The notes below the pieces were generated by a model. It saw only the letters and a list, made by a program, of their open reading frames with translations, had not been told where the DNA came from and searched no databases. Both the position numbers and the translations under genes were made by a program. DNA of 55,059 nt from Thermodesulfobacteriota bacterium. GTDB lineage: Bacteria; Desulfobacterota; WTBG01; CAIYCZ01; CAIRTM01. Each line of letters starts with the position of its first letter. Within the stretch, counting starts at the first letter, position 1. The stretch spans positions 1 to 55,059 of the forward strand of contig JANQGV010000215.1 in NCBI GenBank assembly GCA_028282925.1, read 5' to 3'. Of the stretch, positions 35,201 through 44,897 are shown one piece after another.

Positions 35201-35383
35201 GTACTCTTGTGTGGAATGCTCTACCTCCAACTCATTTGAACACCTTAAGGCTATTCCCGTCGGTTACATATGTCAATACGGTAAAACCAATATCCACCAT
35301 GGCAACGTATAGGTAGTATCAATTTGACGGATCGGATTTCTCAAATCATTATTACAGAATAGAAAATGTTCTAATAACGGAGC

Positions 35384-36355
35384 TTGAAGATCTTGAATAC
35401 TACAGCCGGTGTGTGCCGATTTCTATTTGTTGTACTCGTATCAATTCTTGTCTTTACTGCAAACCCAAAACAGGCATTATCAGGAGCATGGTGTATGCAG
35501 CAGGGATCGGTGTATGTAAAATTGTCGCAAAACAGATATTTCACCGTTGATACCTTTGACAATCACGGGCAGTCACGTCGGAATAATGAAGGTTCCACGT
35601 TTAAAGATAAAAACACCACACTCTATGTTGAATACGGCCTGCTGAACAATCTGACGCTGTTTGGTTCGCTCCCGTATAAAAATCTTACTTCTCATTACCG
35701 TTTCTTAGAAGATGGTATCAAAAAAGGCAGGCGTACAACCTACCACGGATTCGGCGACATAGAATTGGGACTGAAATATAACATCATTAATAAACCGATA
35801 GTACTTTCCGTCCATTTTCTCACGAAACTTGCCTGGCTGTATGATGGAGACGAAGAGCTTGTACCCGGCAACAATCAGAACGATTACGAACTAAAGCTTC
35901 TCCTTGGAAAATCGCTGTGGCCGTTTCCCGGCTATTGCGGACTTGAACTGGGATATCGATGGCGCACAAACGATCCATCGGATGAATATCGTTACCTGCT
36001 GGAATTCGGAGTAAATATTACCGATAAGCTTTTTTGCCGTATAAAGCTTGATGGTATAAAATCCGTAAAAAACGGCCGTTTACCCGGTGCACCGGAACCC
36101 TATACTGATATGTATGTTGATTATGAAACCGGGCAGCTTGTTAAAAGAACACGCCGGGCATCCGGCAGCAGTTCTTTTTCAAACCCGTCGCTTGGGCTTG
36201 AGTATGATATGGCAAAGCTTGAATTGACTGTTGGATATCAATATACCAAAAAGTGGTCATGTGAATTCACCTATACCAATTACCCCTATGGTGAAAACAT
36301 CGCCGCCGGCGATCAGTACTCATTAGCGCTGGTTTATTACTTTTCTTCTAAATAA
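35384..36355 (+). CDS. Outer-membrane beta-barrel protein
   Basis: 323 residues. The start is a TTG at 35384 or 35393, since GGAG lies just before and no ATG fits. A signal peptide (CRFLFVVLVSILVFTANP, cleavage near ALSG) is followed by alternating amphipathic strands such as LYVEYGLLNNLTLFGSLPY and FGDIELGLKYNI, and a C-terminal aromatic end (SLALVYYFSSK). This fits an outer-membrane barrel of the phenol-degradation/transporter-like type. It lies 3 bp before a cellulose-synthase-like glycosyltransferase, so it may help export the polysaccharide that enzyme makes. Confidence 0.75.
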   Translation: MKILNTTAGVCRFLFVVLVSILVFTANPKQALSGAWCMQQGSVYVKLSQNRYFTVDTFDNHGQSRRNNEGSTFKDKNTTLYVEYGLLNNLTLFGSLPYKNLTSHYRFLEDGIKKGRRTTYHGFGDIELGLKYNIINKPIVLSVHFLTKLAWLYDGDEELVPGNNQNDYELKLLLGKSLWPFPGYCGLELGYRWRTNDPSDEYRYLLEFGVNITDKLFCRIKLDGIKSVKNGRLPGAPEPYTDMYVDYETGQLVKRTRRASGSSSFSNPSLGLEYDMAKLELTVGYQYTKKWSCEFTYTNYPYGENIAAGDQYSLALVYYFSSK

Positions 36356-36358
36356 AGT

Positions 36359-37831
36359 ATGTTTTTAAAATACAGTATAATTTTTTCATATTTCAGCATT
36401 CTATTGTGCCTGATGGTATATTGTCTGCACCGTCTTCATTTGCTGTACCTCTATTTTAAAAATTATCGTCCGGAAGAAAAAAAACCGGCACCTCTGCCTG
36501 TCTTACCTTTCGTAACCATCCAACTGCCTGTTTATAATGAAATGTATGTTATAAAGCGATTGCTCAATGCAGTTGCCCTCCTCGATTATCCAAAGGAGTT
36601 TTTTGAAATACAGGTTCTTGACGATTCAACAGACGAGACTTCACGTATTGCCCTCCAGCACTGTAACATATTACAAAGCCAGGGGTTTCAGGTAACCTAC
36701 CTGCATCGAACCGACCGCATCGGGTTCAAAGCCGGTGCGCTTGAGAAGGGCTTAAAAATTGCCCGGGGTGATTTTATTGCCGTTTTCGATGCCGATTTTG
36801 TACCTGAAAAAGGCTTCCTGCGACAGACCATTTCATATTTTGACGATCCGAAAATCGGTATGGTCCAAACCCGCTGGAGCCATATAAACCGCTCATATTC
36901 AAAGCTTACACAACTGCAATCAATTTTCCTTGATGCCCATTTCATACTGGAGCATACGGCACGTAACCGGTCGGGTAGATTTTTTAACTTTAACGGTACC
37001 GCCGGCGTATGGCGAAAGTCCTGCATTGTGTCTGCCGGCGGTTGGGAACACCACACCCTGACGGAGGATCTTGATTTGAGCTACCGTGCCCAACTCAAAG
37101 GATGGCAATTTGTTTTTCTCCCTGAAATACTCTCACCCGGTGAAATACCGGTTGATATGAATTCATTCAAAAGCCAGCAGCATCGCTGGGCCAAGGGCGG
37201 TATCGAAACGGGTCGTAAAATTCTACCGATACTTTTCAAATCCCCCCTGCCCCTTTCTGTCAAGATCGAGTCTTTTTTTCACCTTACAGCCAATGCTAAT
37301 TATCTGCTCATTCTGGCATTATCGCTTCTAATGTATCCGGCCCTGGTTGTACGAATCCAAATGGGATGGAAAAGTCTTTTTATTCTCGACCTGCTTTGTT
37401 TTATCCTTTCTGTTGTGCCTATCAGTCTCTTTTATCTCGTTTCCCAACACCGAGCCCGCCAGTCACTGCGCAGCCTGTTCATCCATATCCCCCTTCTGAT
37501 GTCCCTGGGAATCGGCCTGAGCATCAATAATGGTAAGGCTGTCCTTGAAGCCCTTTTCGGGCATAAAACAGCTTTTATCCGCACGCCAAAATTCAATATT
37601 ACTTCCCGGTCGGACAGTTGGAAACAGAAAAAATACCGGGCCATACTGTATTACCGGCAGGTGATGATTGAACTGTTCTTTGCCCTGTATTCCCTGTCGG
37701 CAATTATTTTTGCCGTATTATTTAGTGTGTATACATCACTTCCTTTCTTACTGCTGTTTTTCTGCGGCTTTTCATATGTGTCATACCTGTCTATTCAGCA
37801 ACAATTACGGAAACCACTTACCGGTGAATGA
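36359..37831 (+). CDS. Processive GT2 glycosyltransferase, cellulose synthase/CslA-like
   Basis: 490 residues. One N-terminal membrane segment is followed by a GT-A domain with the processive D,D,D,QxxRW set: QLPVYNE, LDDSTD near 86, AVFDADFVPEK near 144, TEDLDLSYRAQ near 232 and QQHRWAKGGIETG near 273. Three to four C-terminal membrane segments follow. It resembles bacterial beta-mannan or glucan synthases (CslA-like). It would make and extrude a beta-linked polysaccharide. No BcsB or PilZ domain is fused. Its stop overlaps the next start (ATGA), coupling it to an iron-sulfur protein, an unusual partner. Confidence 0.9.
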   Translation: MFLKYSIIFSYFSILLCLMVYCLHRLHLLYLYFKNYRPEEKKPAPLPVLPFVTIQLPVYNEMYVIKRLLNAVALLDYPKEFFEIQVLDDSTDETSRIALQHCNILQSQGFQVTYLHRTDRIGFKAGALEKGLKIARGDFIAVFDADFVPEKGFLRQTISYFDDPKIGMVQTRWSHINRSYSKLTQLQSIFLDAHFILEHTARNRSGRFFNFNGTAGVWRKSCIVSAGGWEHHTLTEDLDLSYRAQLKGWQFVFLPEILSPGEIPVDMNSFKSQQHRWAKGGIETGRKILPILFKSPLPLSVKIESFFHLTANANYLLILALSLLMYPALVVRIQMGWKSLFILDLLCFILSVVPISLFYLVSQHRARQSLRSLFIHIPLLMSLGIGLSINNGKAVLEALFGHKTAFIRTPKFNITSRSDSWKQKKYRAILYYRQVMIELFFALYSLSAIIFAVLFSVYTSLPFLLLFFCGFSYVSYLSIQQQLRKPLTGE

Positions 37832-38820
37832 TTTCGGAAATGAATACTCTGAACAAAAATTCTCTTTTACTGAATACAAAACTTGAAAGCCGTGCCGGCA
37901 CCTCCAAGCAGGTAAAAATCGTATCCATTATTGGACTTGTCTCCTTTGCGTTTCTTGAATTTTATTTTTTCAGGGTGCACTATCATCCGATAGGATATCT
38001 TGGTTCAGCCATACCCGTTCTGTTCGGCATGTGGCGTATCTGTACTGAAAAAGAGCGATACCAGAAAATAAGAATTATTGTTATCCTGACAACCTATCTG
38101 TTGTTCTGGTTTGCACTGCCGATTCTGTTTCATGTGAAGGTCCCCATCTTTTTTGTGGGCAAATGGGACAGTTTTCCCCAGTTGCACACAGTTGGGTCCC
38201 TTGTCTTCTTTTTGTACTTCCCTATTGTGTGGATGTTCGGCAGGCGCATGGATTGCGGCTGGTGCTGCCCTTGTGTAACAGCACGTGAAACCGTCGGGTA
38301 CGCTTTCAGGGATGTTTCACCGAGAAATACCCTATGGTGGCGGCTTCGGCATTTAAAAATCGTAACACTTGCATTCCTTGTGTTCTATCTCATAGTTATG
38401 ATCGCCAAGCCGGGTTCGTCGTACAACATTGCCGGTAAATACTTTTACAACTTTGAAATCTATGCCTACTATGCAAGCTTTCTGCTCATCCCCCTGACCG
38501 GCAACCGCAACTTTTGCCGAATCCTTTGTCCATTTGCGGGCTTGTGGGGCGTGCTGAGTGTGCTTGGATTTTACCGTATCAAAGCCGAAAAAGAAAAATG
38601 CACTGCCTGCAAACGCTGTGAAGCGGTTTGTGATATGGGAATTCCTATTGCACGGCTTGTTCACGATAAGGGAGAAATTCGCACGGTTGAATGTATGGGA
38701 TGCGGACGATGTGTGTCCGCCTGTAGGCAACAGGCTCTTACTATTACATCCCTGTACGATGTGACCAGAAAAAAAATAGTATCAAAGAAGGAGCACAACA
38801 ATTGTTCCTGCACTGATTAA
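37828..38820 (+). CDS. Membrane-bound polyferredoxin (NapH/RdxA-like)
   Basis: 330 residues with about six membrane segments. Cys motifs of the NapH/NosR-type are present: CGWCCPCVTARE near 146 and CRILCPFAGLWGV near 231. Two [4Fe-4S] ferredoxin motifs follow: CTACKRCEAVCDMGIP near 258 and CMGCGRCVSACRQQA near 290. Such proteins move electrons between quinols and periplasmic or membrane partners. It is translationally coupled to the beta-glycan synthase upstream, which suggests that it may instead serve a redox step tied to that polysaccharide system. Its true partner is unknown. Confidence 0.85.
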   Translation: MISEMNTLNKNSLLLNTKLESRAGTSKQVKIVSIIGLVSFAFLEFYFFRVHYHPIGYLGSAIPVLFGMWRICTEKERYQKIRIIVILTTYLLFWFALPILFHVKVPIFFVGKWDSFPQLHTVGSLVFFLYFPIVWMFGRRMDCGWCCPCVTARETVGYAFRDVSPRNTLWWRLRHLKIVTLAFLVFYLIVMIAKPGSSYNIAGKYFYNFEIYAYYASFLLIPLTGNRNFCRILCPFAGLWGVLSVLGFYRIKAEKEKCTACKRCEAVCDMGIPIARLVHDKGEIRTVECMGCGRCVSACRQQALTITSLYDVTRKKIVSKKEHNNCSCTD

Positions 38821-39152
38821 ACGTAAAGAATTCAATGCCGCACCTGGAAACAAACAGGGAACCCTTTTCTAGTCATGGTCCGGTTCAGGCTACCCCCCGT
38901 TTATTCTATAGTTTTTCAGTAAATACATCTCCTAAAACAGAGGGGGTGCAGGATGCGCTTATGCAGTTCTGCATCCTATACGCTATTATTGAGTGTTCCC
39001 TTCCTCAGAATCCTCTTCATAACACCAACTATTGTTCAAAATTTACGATAAAAAAACATATTCAAAATTTTTCTTTAACATAGTAATTTAAAAATACCTT
39101 TGAACGACATACGTCGGTCCATAATTACATATAGCCCACGAGGTGCTTATTC
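38821..39152. other. Intergenic region before the phosphoesterase gene
   Basis: 332 bp without a convincing gene. AGGATGC (38950-38956) and GCATCCT (38971-38977) form a 7-bp hairpin that may end the upstream operon, although no T-run follows. The last 100 bp are AT-rich and probably hold the promoter of the next gene. Confidence 0.4.
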
Positions 39153-40517
39153 ATGAAACGCCTTCCAAAATGTGTATTCATATGTATACTGTTTGGTTTT
39201 ACTGCATGTGATAATCAACATTCAAGCGAGTTTTTGTACCAAACCGACCCTGAAACAAAGAAACTTGTTTTGAGTAACTATCCGGAATATCCCGACATGG
39301 ACTTTCTTGTGCTTGCCGACACTCACTACTTTGCCCCTGAACTCGGCACATCAGGAAGTGCGTTTGAAGAGTATTTGAAACACGATCGTAAAATGCTTAA
39401 AGAAAGTTCAGAGATACTTAATGCAGCGGTGGGTGAAATCAAAAAAACAACCGCTGATTTTATCATCATTTGTGGAGATTTAACAAAAGATGGTGAACTG
39501 GAAAGCCACCAGCAGTTTGCATCGGTACTTGCAGATATAGAATCATCAGGCAAAAAGGTATTCGTTGTGCCGGGAAACCATGACATCAGCAATGGTGAAG
39601 CGATGAGCTTTACAGGCACTACGTCTCAACGTGTTCCAACGGTTGAACCGGAAACGTTTAAGCTTATTTACAGCAGGTACGGGTTCAGTGAGGCGATAGC
39701 CGTTGACTCCGACTCTCTCAGTTACATAGTGGAACCGGTGGAAGGTGTATGGTTCTTTGGGCTTGATTCATGCCGGTATCGCGAAAATACGGAAGACGGT
39801 CACCCTGTTACTGATGGTAAATTTTATGATAAAACCCTTTCCTGGATCGAGCAGCAGCTCATAGAAGCTATTACACAAAAAAAAGCGGTTATCGGGTTCC
39901 TCCACCATGGCATCCTGGAGCATTACCCTGCCAATGAAAAACACTTCGACGACTATCTGCTGGAGAATTTTGATAAAATTTCGAAAATGTTTTCCGCCTA
40001 CGGAATGAGGTTTGTGTTTACCGGCCATTATCATGCCCAGGATATCACCAAAAAGACATGGTTGTCGGACATCCCCAATCATTTTCTCATGGATATTGAA
40101 ACAGGCTCCCTTGTTACCTATCCTGTTCCCATGCGCCGTATAGCGGTAAAAAACCAGACAATGACTATTACCAGTGACACGATACAGTCAATCACAAGTC
40201 AACCGGATGGCTTTCCCGCTTTTGCCGAACAGTTTGTTCAAGACGGCATGACCGGCATTATCAACGAAACGCTTACTGAATACGGTGTTCCTGAATCCGA
40301 TCAATCACTTCTTACGCCGCAAATTTCCGAAGCCTATGTCACTCACCTGTGGGGTGACGAAGTAAGGGCGATACCCTATCTGGACTTCACCGGGGTGAGC
40401 CCGCTTGGTGTACTGGTTGGTGTTGTTCAAGGCGATCTTATCAGGGGTTGGTACACCGACCTGCCGCCGACAGACAACAGCCTTAGATGCAATATGCAGA
40501 CCGGACATATAGAATAG
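39153..40517 (+). CDS. Lipoprotein calcineurin-like phosphoesterase
   Basis: 454 residues. A lipoprotein signal ends in GFTACDN with the lipidated Cys at 20. The metallophosphoesterase motifs appear in order: VLADTHYF (D-x-H) near 53, ICGDLTKDGELESH near 107, VVPGNHDIS near 139, GFLHHGI near 250 and TGHYHAQDI near 291. These bind two metals and cleave phosphomonoesters or diesters. As a lipoprotein it acts in the periplasm or at the surface. The C-terminal 120 residues are an extra region without a known domain. It is monocistronic. Substrate unknown. Confidence 0.85.
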   Translation: MKRLPKCVFICILFGFTACDNQHSSEFLYQTDPETKKLVLSNYPEYPDMDFLVLADTHYFAPELGTSGSAFEEYLKHDRKMLKESSEILNAAVGEIKKTTADFIIICGDLTKDGELESHQQFASVLADIESSGKKVFVVPGNHDISNGEAMSFTGTTSQRVPTVEPETFKLIYSRYGFSEAIAVDSDSLSYIVEPVEGVWFFGLDSCRYRENTEDGHPVTDGKFYDKTLSWIEQQLIEAITQKKAVIGFLHHGILEHYPANEKHFDDYLLENFDKISKMFSAYGMRFVFTGHYHAQDITKKTWLSDIPNHFLMDIETGSLVTYPVPMRRIAVKNQTMTITSDTIQSITSQPDGFPAFAEQFVQDGMTGIINETLTEYGVPESDQSLLTPQISEAYVTHLWGDEVRAIPYLDFTGVSPLGVLVGVVQGDLIRGWYTDLPPTDNSLRCNMQTGHIE

Positions 40518-40880
40518 CACACCGCAGGACCCCACACCTTCTTCCCTGAAGCTTACAGCTCAAAGAAAACAGTTTTGTATCAATACCACCTCCATCACAT
40601 AAAAGAGTACTGAATTATCTTTTTATTAATATGGGCTTTTCATATGATGAACCGTTTACAGTACCTTCTGCGAATAAAGTGTGCCTATAATAATTTTAAG
40701 CTCCTTAATAAAATATATTTCATTCTTTTACATATCCTAACGAAATAGAAAAAAACTAATTTAATCATATTTATTTATTTTTTAACATTTAAACTAAGTA
40801 AATATACTTAATTATTTAAGGAATATACCGATAAATAAAAGGGGGACAAACAGTAACGGTAAATAATGGGGAGGAAACAG
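40518..40880. promoter_or_regulatory. AT-rich control region before the chemoreceptor gene
   Basis: About 360 bp without a gene. A dyad TAAGTA-aata-TACTTA lies at 40795-40810, roughly 70 bp before the start codon, and could be an operator. The ribosome site GGGGAGG at about 40869 decides the start at 40881. Confidence 0.4.
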
Positions 40881-42713
40881 ATGACAAATTTTAAATTCAG
40901 CACAAAACTAGCCATTCTGTCTGGAATTCTGATCTTATTTCTTACAGTCATCAACACCTATAACTATTACAGTTTGAACAATATATCTCATACCAATGAA
41001 GAAACCATTGCATATAATAATGACAATGCGTTGATGCTTGAAAAGGAGATCGATCATCTTAAATGGATGAAAAAACTTCGTGATCTTTTTTTGGACAAAG
41101 ATGTTACCGCAGTACAGGTGCAAACCGATCACACTAAATGCGGATTGGGCACATGGCTGTACGGAAATGACGTTAAAAAAACGGTTGCCGGTGATCCGGA
41201 ACTGGCAAAACTCGTTGAATCAATAAAAGAACCGCACCATCTTCTGCATCAGTCTGCAAAAGAAATCGATACAACCTATATTGCCTTTGATACGTCCCTT
41301 GATTCCCTTCTGTCACAGCGCTGGATTGATCATTTGATCTGGATAAAAAACCTCAGTAATTCGATCTTAACAAAAACGCAATTTACGGGTGGAGTCGATC
41401 CCCGGCAATGCGCATTCGGTAAATGGTATTATTCTTTTTCTACCGACGAAACCCATTTTGCAGATCAGTTGCAGAAATGGGAGGAACCCCATACTCGCCT
41501 TCATACATCGGCCGCAAAAATTGTTGAGGCTATGAAAAACAATGATGTGGAAAAGGCCGTGCTGATTTACGAAAATGAAACACTGACGGCGTTGTCGGAA
41601 CTGTCAAACTGTTACACTGATACTCACCGCTTAATAGAGGATTTTGCAAAGCGGCAAAATGCCGCCAAGGACATATTCAATACAAAAACCCTTCCGGCTG
41701 TTGAAACCACGCAAAAGATACTTGCAAAAATAAGAAACAGAATTAATACAAAAACCGACGCGGCTAATAACCGGTTCAAAAGTACGATCAGTGCAGATGT
41801 ATTTGCCGGTAATATACTGGCGTTGATTGCTCTTGTTACCGGTATTGTTCTGGCTTTTTTAATCACCCGCTCAGTTACCAAACCCATTAATCTTATTATC
41901 GCCGGGCTGGGCGAAGGGGCAAAACTGGTTAAGTCGGCTTCCGAACAGGTTGCCGATTCCGGTCAGTCCCTCTCCCAGGGAACCTCGGAGCAAGCCTCAT
42001 CCATCGAGGAATCTTCGGCATCGCTTGAAGAGATGTCGTCCATGACCAAACAAAATTCCGACAATGCAAACCAGGCCAGAAATATGATGAATGATGCCTC
42101 TCGGATTGTCGACAAGGTAAACGATCAGATGAACCTGATGCTTGATGCAATTCAGGAGATCAACAGATCAAGCGAAGAAACGAATAAAATCCTTAAAACC
42201 ATCGATGAAATCGCATTCCAGACCAACCTGCTGGCGTTGAATGCGGCTGTGGAAGCGGCACGGGCGGGAGAATCGGGTAAGGGCTTTGCCGTTGTGGCCG
42301 AAGAAGTTCGAAATCTTGCCCAGCGTTCAGCCGAAGCAGCCAAAAACACTGCACTATTAATCAACAACACCATTACTGCCGTTCAAAACGGAAACGATAT
42401 CACCCAGGCAACCCGGGATGCCTTCCTTGAAAATTCAGATATTTCTAAAAAGGTAACGGATCTGGTCCAGGAAATCGCTTCGGCGTCCGCGGAGCAGTCA
42501 AACGGGATCGAACAGATCAACCAGGCCGTTTCACTCATGGATCAGGTTACGCAACGCAATGCTTCCAACGCCGAGGAAACAGCCGCGGCATCCGAAGAAC
42601 TCAATGCCCAGGCAGGTCATATGAACGAACTTGTTGAGCAACTGATCGTACTGATACGCGGCGGCAGCAAAGGCGTCACATCAAAGGAACTCACACTGTA
42701 CAAAAAACACTAA
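40881..42713 (+). CDS. Methyl-accepting chemotaxis protein with two CZB-like zinc modules
   Basis: 610 residues. A transmembrane segment near 10-30 and another near 310-332 enclose a sensor region with two CZB-like repeats. The first has [25 protein letters not shown] (about 55-135), the second [25 protein letters not shown] (about 150-220). Each keeps the His-Cys-His-His zinc set of CZB. Then come a short HAMP-like stretch and the MCP signalling tip ([20 protein letters not shown] near 440). CZB domains sense zinc, hypochlorite or pH-linked redox changes. They are normally cytoplasmic and C-terminal, so a doubled sensor copy is unusual. Confidence 0.9.
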   Translation: MTNFKFSTKLAILSGILILFLTVINTYNYYSLNNISHTNEETIAYNNDNALMLEKEIDHLKWMKKLRDLFLDKDVTAVQVQTDHTKCGLGTWLYGNDVKKTVAGDPELAKLVESIKEPHHLLHQSAKEIDTTYIAFDTSLDSLLSQRWIDHLIWIKNLSNSILTKTQFTGGVDPRQCAFGKWYYSFSTDETHFADQLQKWEEPHTRLHTSAAKIVEAMKNNDVEKAVLIYENETLTALSELSNCYTDTHRLIEDFAKRQNAAKDIFNTKTLPAVETTQKILAKIRNRINTKTDAANNRFKSTISADVFAGNILALIALVTGIVLAFLITRSVTKPINLIIAGLGEGAKLVKSASEQVADSGQSLSQGTSEQASSIEESSASLEEMSSMTKQNSDNANQARNMMNDASRIVDKVNDQMNLMLDAIQEINRSSEETNKILKTIDEIAFQTNLLALNAAVEAARAGESGKGFAVVAEEVRNLAQRSAEAAKNTALLINNTITAVQNGNDITQATRDAFLENSDISKKVTDLVQEIASASAEQSNGIEQINQAVSLMDQVTQRNASNAEETAAASEELNAQAGHMNELVEQLIVLIRGGSKGVTSKELTLYKKH

Positions 42714-42748
42714 GAAGTGCCACGGTGCACATAACCGGAAAAACCGGC

Positions 42749-43396
42749 TTAACGTTGCATTTGGACCAACTTTTTTTGAGCGGCTAAGAAACCACAACTG
42801 AAAAGGATTTCCCCGGCATTACCGGGCACATTGCCCAGCGACTCTATCTGAATTGCCCCAATAAAAAACATGGCCAGGCTGGTGATGAACAAAACCGGCC
42901 AGCCGATTGCCTTCCAGATAAAAACAGCATTTATAATGACAAACACATTGATCAGTATCACGGGAATCGGGATAACCGGTTCGGCGTGGCTGTAGGTCAG
43001 CACTCCCCAGGCAACTTTAGGGGTTAGGTCCATTGGGGCAATATCATGGAGAAAACCCATGACAATAAAAACGGCGATAAGCACCCACACTGCAACAGCA
43101 GCGTATTTCCTTTGTGCAATCTTTACCCCCATCTGTCGTGCAATGGAAAAGGCAATAAAGCAAAGGAGCGGCGTTATAAAAACGTGGAAAGCAAACCTGA
43201 AAAAATTGAGGAATTTCAGCACCTGACCGGCACCGACCAGAACCCCGATACAGGAAATGAAATTATCATAGAAGAGGGCCGCCAGAATTGCGATAAAACA
43301 GCGGAATTGCAGATCTTTGTCCGGACGCATCCGTACTGCATAAACAATAAGTGCAAGATAGATCAGCGAATAAAGCACATAAAAAACATTACCCAT
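42749..43396 (-). CDS. Small polytopic membrane protein at the end of the cytochrome cluster
   Basis: 215 residues with six to seven hydrophobic segments and no domain I recognise. An AGGAG site 6 nt before the ATG confirms the start. The membrane segments contain His (FRFAFHVF, FLHDIAP, YSHAEPV), which could ligate heme or quinone-site residues, but this is not established. It lies about 190 bp downstream of the pentaheme cytochrome gene, past a terminator at 43533, so it may be a separate unit or read through. Confidence 0.6.
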   Translation of the reverse strand: MGNVFYVLYSLIYLALIVYAVRMRPDKDLQFRCFIAILAALFYDNFISCIGVLVGAGQVLKFLNFFRFAFHVFITPLLCFIAFSIARQMGVKIAQRKYAAVAVWVLIAVFIVMGFLHDIAPMDLTPKVAWGVLTYSHAEPVIPIPVILINVFVIINAVFIWKAIGWPVLFITSLAMFFIGAIQIESLGNVPGNAGEILFSCGFLAAQKKLVQMQR

Positions 43397-43532
43397 GATT
43401 GAACTCCTTATTGATGTGTGTGTCGGGACAAGACCACCTCATTGCCGAATGATCACATTGTACATTCTTACGTCATTTCTGGAAAGAAAATTTATATTTG
43501 CGTTTTGAACATCCGCCCTGAGCATCAATATA

Positions 43533-43570
43533 AAAAAGGACAGGAACTGCATGAGTCCCTGCCCTTTTTT
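43533..43570 (-). terminator. Terminator after the pentaheme cytochrome gene
   Basis: On the minus strand GGGCAGGGACT pairs with AGTTCCTGTCC (11 bp, two G-U) around a 5-nt loop, flanked by A and T runs on both sides. It can act in both directions. Confidence 0.8.
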
Positions 43571-43590
43571 GTTATTGGTTGAGCAGCCGG

Positions 43591-44697
43591 TTACAGAGCG
43601 TTGTTGGAAGTCGTTGAGGGCTCTGAAACCATTTCAAGATCATCGATTGAGGTATCCAGCAACTGGGCAATGTATTCGCCGTTATGCACATGCCCGCCGG
43701 GGTCTTTCAGCGATGTCTGGTAGTTGTAGGCTGCCTTCAGCAGACGCGGAGTCCAGGCATTGTATTGGTTGCTGAACGCTAATTCGTCGGCGTCGGCTAT
43801 GCCGTTTTCATTTGTATCTATGAAGTAGTACGGGTACGTTACGGCATCATATACAATTGCAGTACCGGCGGTGTTGGTGCCGTAGTTCTGAATTGCGGCA
43901 AACAGCTTGGTCTGGAGACCCATGATTTCATAGTACATACCTTCGGATGAGTCACCGTCGCCGTCATAGTCGGTCGAAGACATCTTAATGTCTTTCACAT
44001 CGGTCTCGCCTGCATGACAGGTAAAACAGTTGTCGGCTGTGACTTGCAGGGAGTGCGGGCTGTGGCACTCAACACAGGTGCTGTAATTAGTGGTATGCGT
44101 AAACTGACCGGCATAGGTTTCTCCGTCATATTCATAACCACCGCTTACATCGGACCCGTACAGGGTAGCACCGGCAGCATAGTAATGGATATTCAGAAAA
44201 CTCAGATCCTCTGATACGGTATCGTCATCGGCTACACCGGCTTCGGTAATTGCCGCATCCACCGTTGTCTTGGCCTGGCGGCCCTGGTGACAGGTCATGC
44301 AGATTGCTTCATCACCCAGTCCGGTCAATTCTACACCGGAAGGAAAGGTAACGCTGGTAATATTGCGAACGGCATTTGAGTCGTCATGGCACACAGTACA
44401 GCCGATGTTGTTTTCACCGGTTCCGGCGGTTACTTCATTGTCGACTGTGCCGGCAGCCGTTCCATCGACACCGATAAAATCCTGGAAACCTTCCGGGCTG
44501 TGGCATTTTGCGCAGGAGGTCGGTATTACGGCAGGATCATCTTCATCCCAGTGTACAAATGCTTCTGCCGTGCTATCGGCATGGGCTGACGTTTCCCAGG
44601 CCTCTTCCTGGGGCGACTTTGTTTCGCATGTTTGCCCCATTATGGCAAACGATGCCAGAAGTAAAACAATACTTGTCCAACTGGTAAACTTTTTCAT
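43591..44697 (-). CDS. Pentaheme c-type cytochrome, exported
   Basis: 368 residues. A GGAGGAGG ribosome site precedes the ATG. A signal peptide ends near MGQTCETKS, possibly a weak lipobox. Five CxxCH heme sites are seen: CAKCH (near 60), CTVCH (98), CMTCH (136), CVECH (210) and CFTCH (226). The C-terminal 130 residues have no heme site and include a DTNENGIADADEL calcium-type acidic loop. It is downstream of an octaheme cytochrome with a terminator between. Likely a periplasmic or surface electron carrier of this respiratory locus. Confidence 0.88.
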   Translation of the reverse strand: MKKFTSWTSIVLLLASFAIMGQTCETKSPQEEAWETSAHADSTAEAFVHWDEDDPAVIPTSCAKCHSPEGFQDFIGVDGTAAGTVDNEVTAGTGENNIGCTVCHDDSNAVRNITSVTFPSGVELTGLGDEAICMTCHQGRQAKTTVDAAITEAGVADDDTVSEDLSFLNIHYYAAGATLYGSDVSGGYEYDGETYAGQFTHTTNYSTCVECHSPHSLQVTADNCFTCHAGETDVKDIKMSSTDYDGDGDSSEGMYYEIMGLQTKLFAAIQNYGTNTAGTAIVYDAVTYPYYFIDTNENGIADADELAFSNQYNAWTPRLLKAAYNYQTSLKDPGGHVHNGEYIAQLLDTSIDDLEMVSEPSTTSNNAL

Positions 44698-44839
44698 GCG
44701 TAATCCTCCTCCTGTGTTAAGTTATTTAATTACCAATCTCTTATTAACCACATCTTAACAGTTTATTTTGTCTTGTATATATATTCAAAGAACCATGAAT
44801 GTCAATATTAATTTGCATATAATTTATATTCATTTTAGT

Positions 44840-44875
44840 AAAAAAAAAAGCCCTGTCCGAGAGACAGGGCCTTTT
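44840..44875 (-). terminator. Bidirectional terminator after the octaheme cytochrome gene
   Basis: GCCCTGTC/GACAGGGC is a perfect 8-bp stem with a 5-nt loop and an A-run on one side and TTTT on the other. On the minus strand it ends the octaheme gene with a long T tract. Confidence 0.88.
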
Positions 44876-44897
44876 ACATATGTATAAATAAATATAA

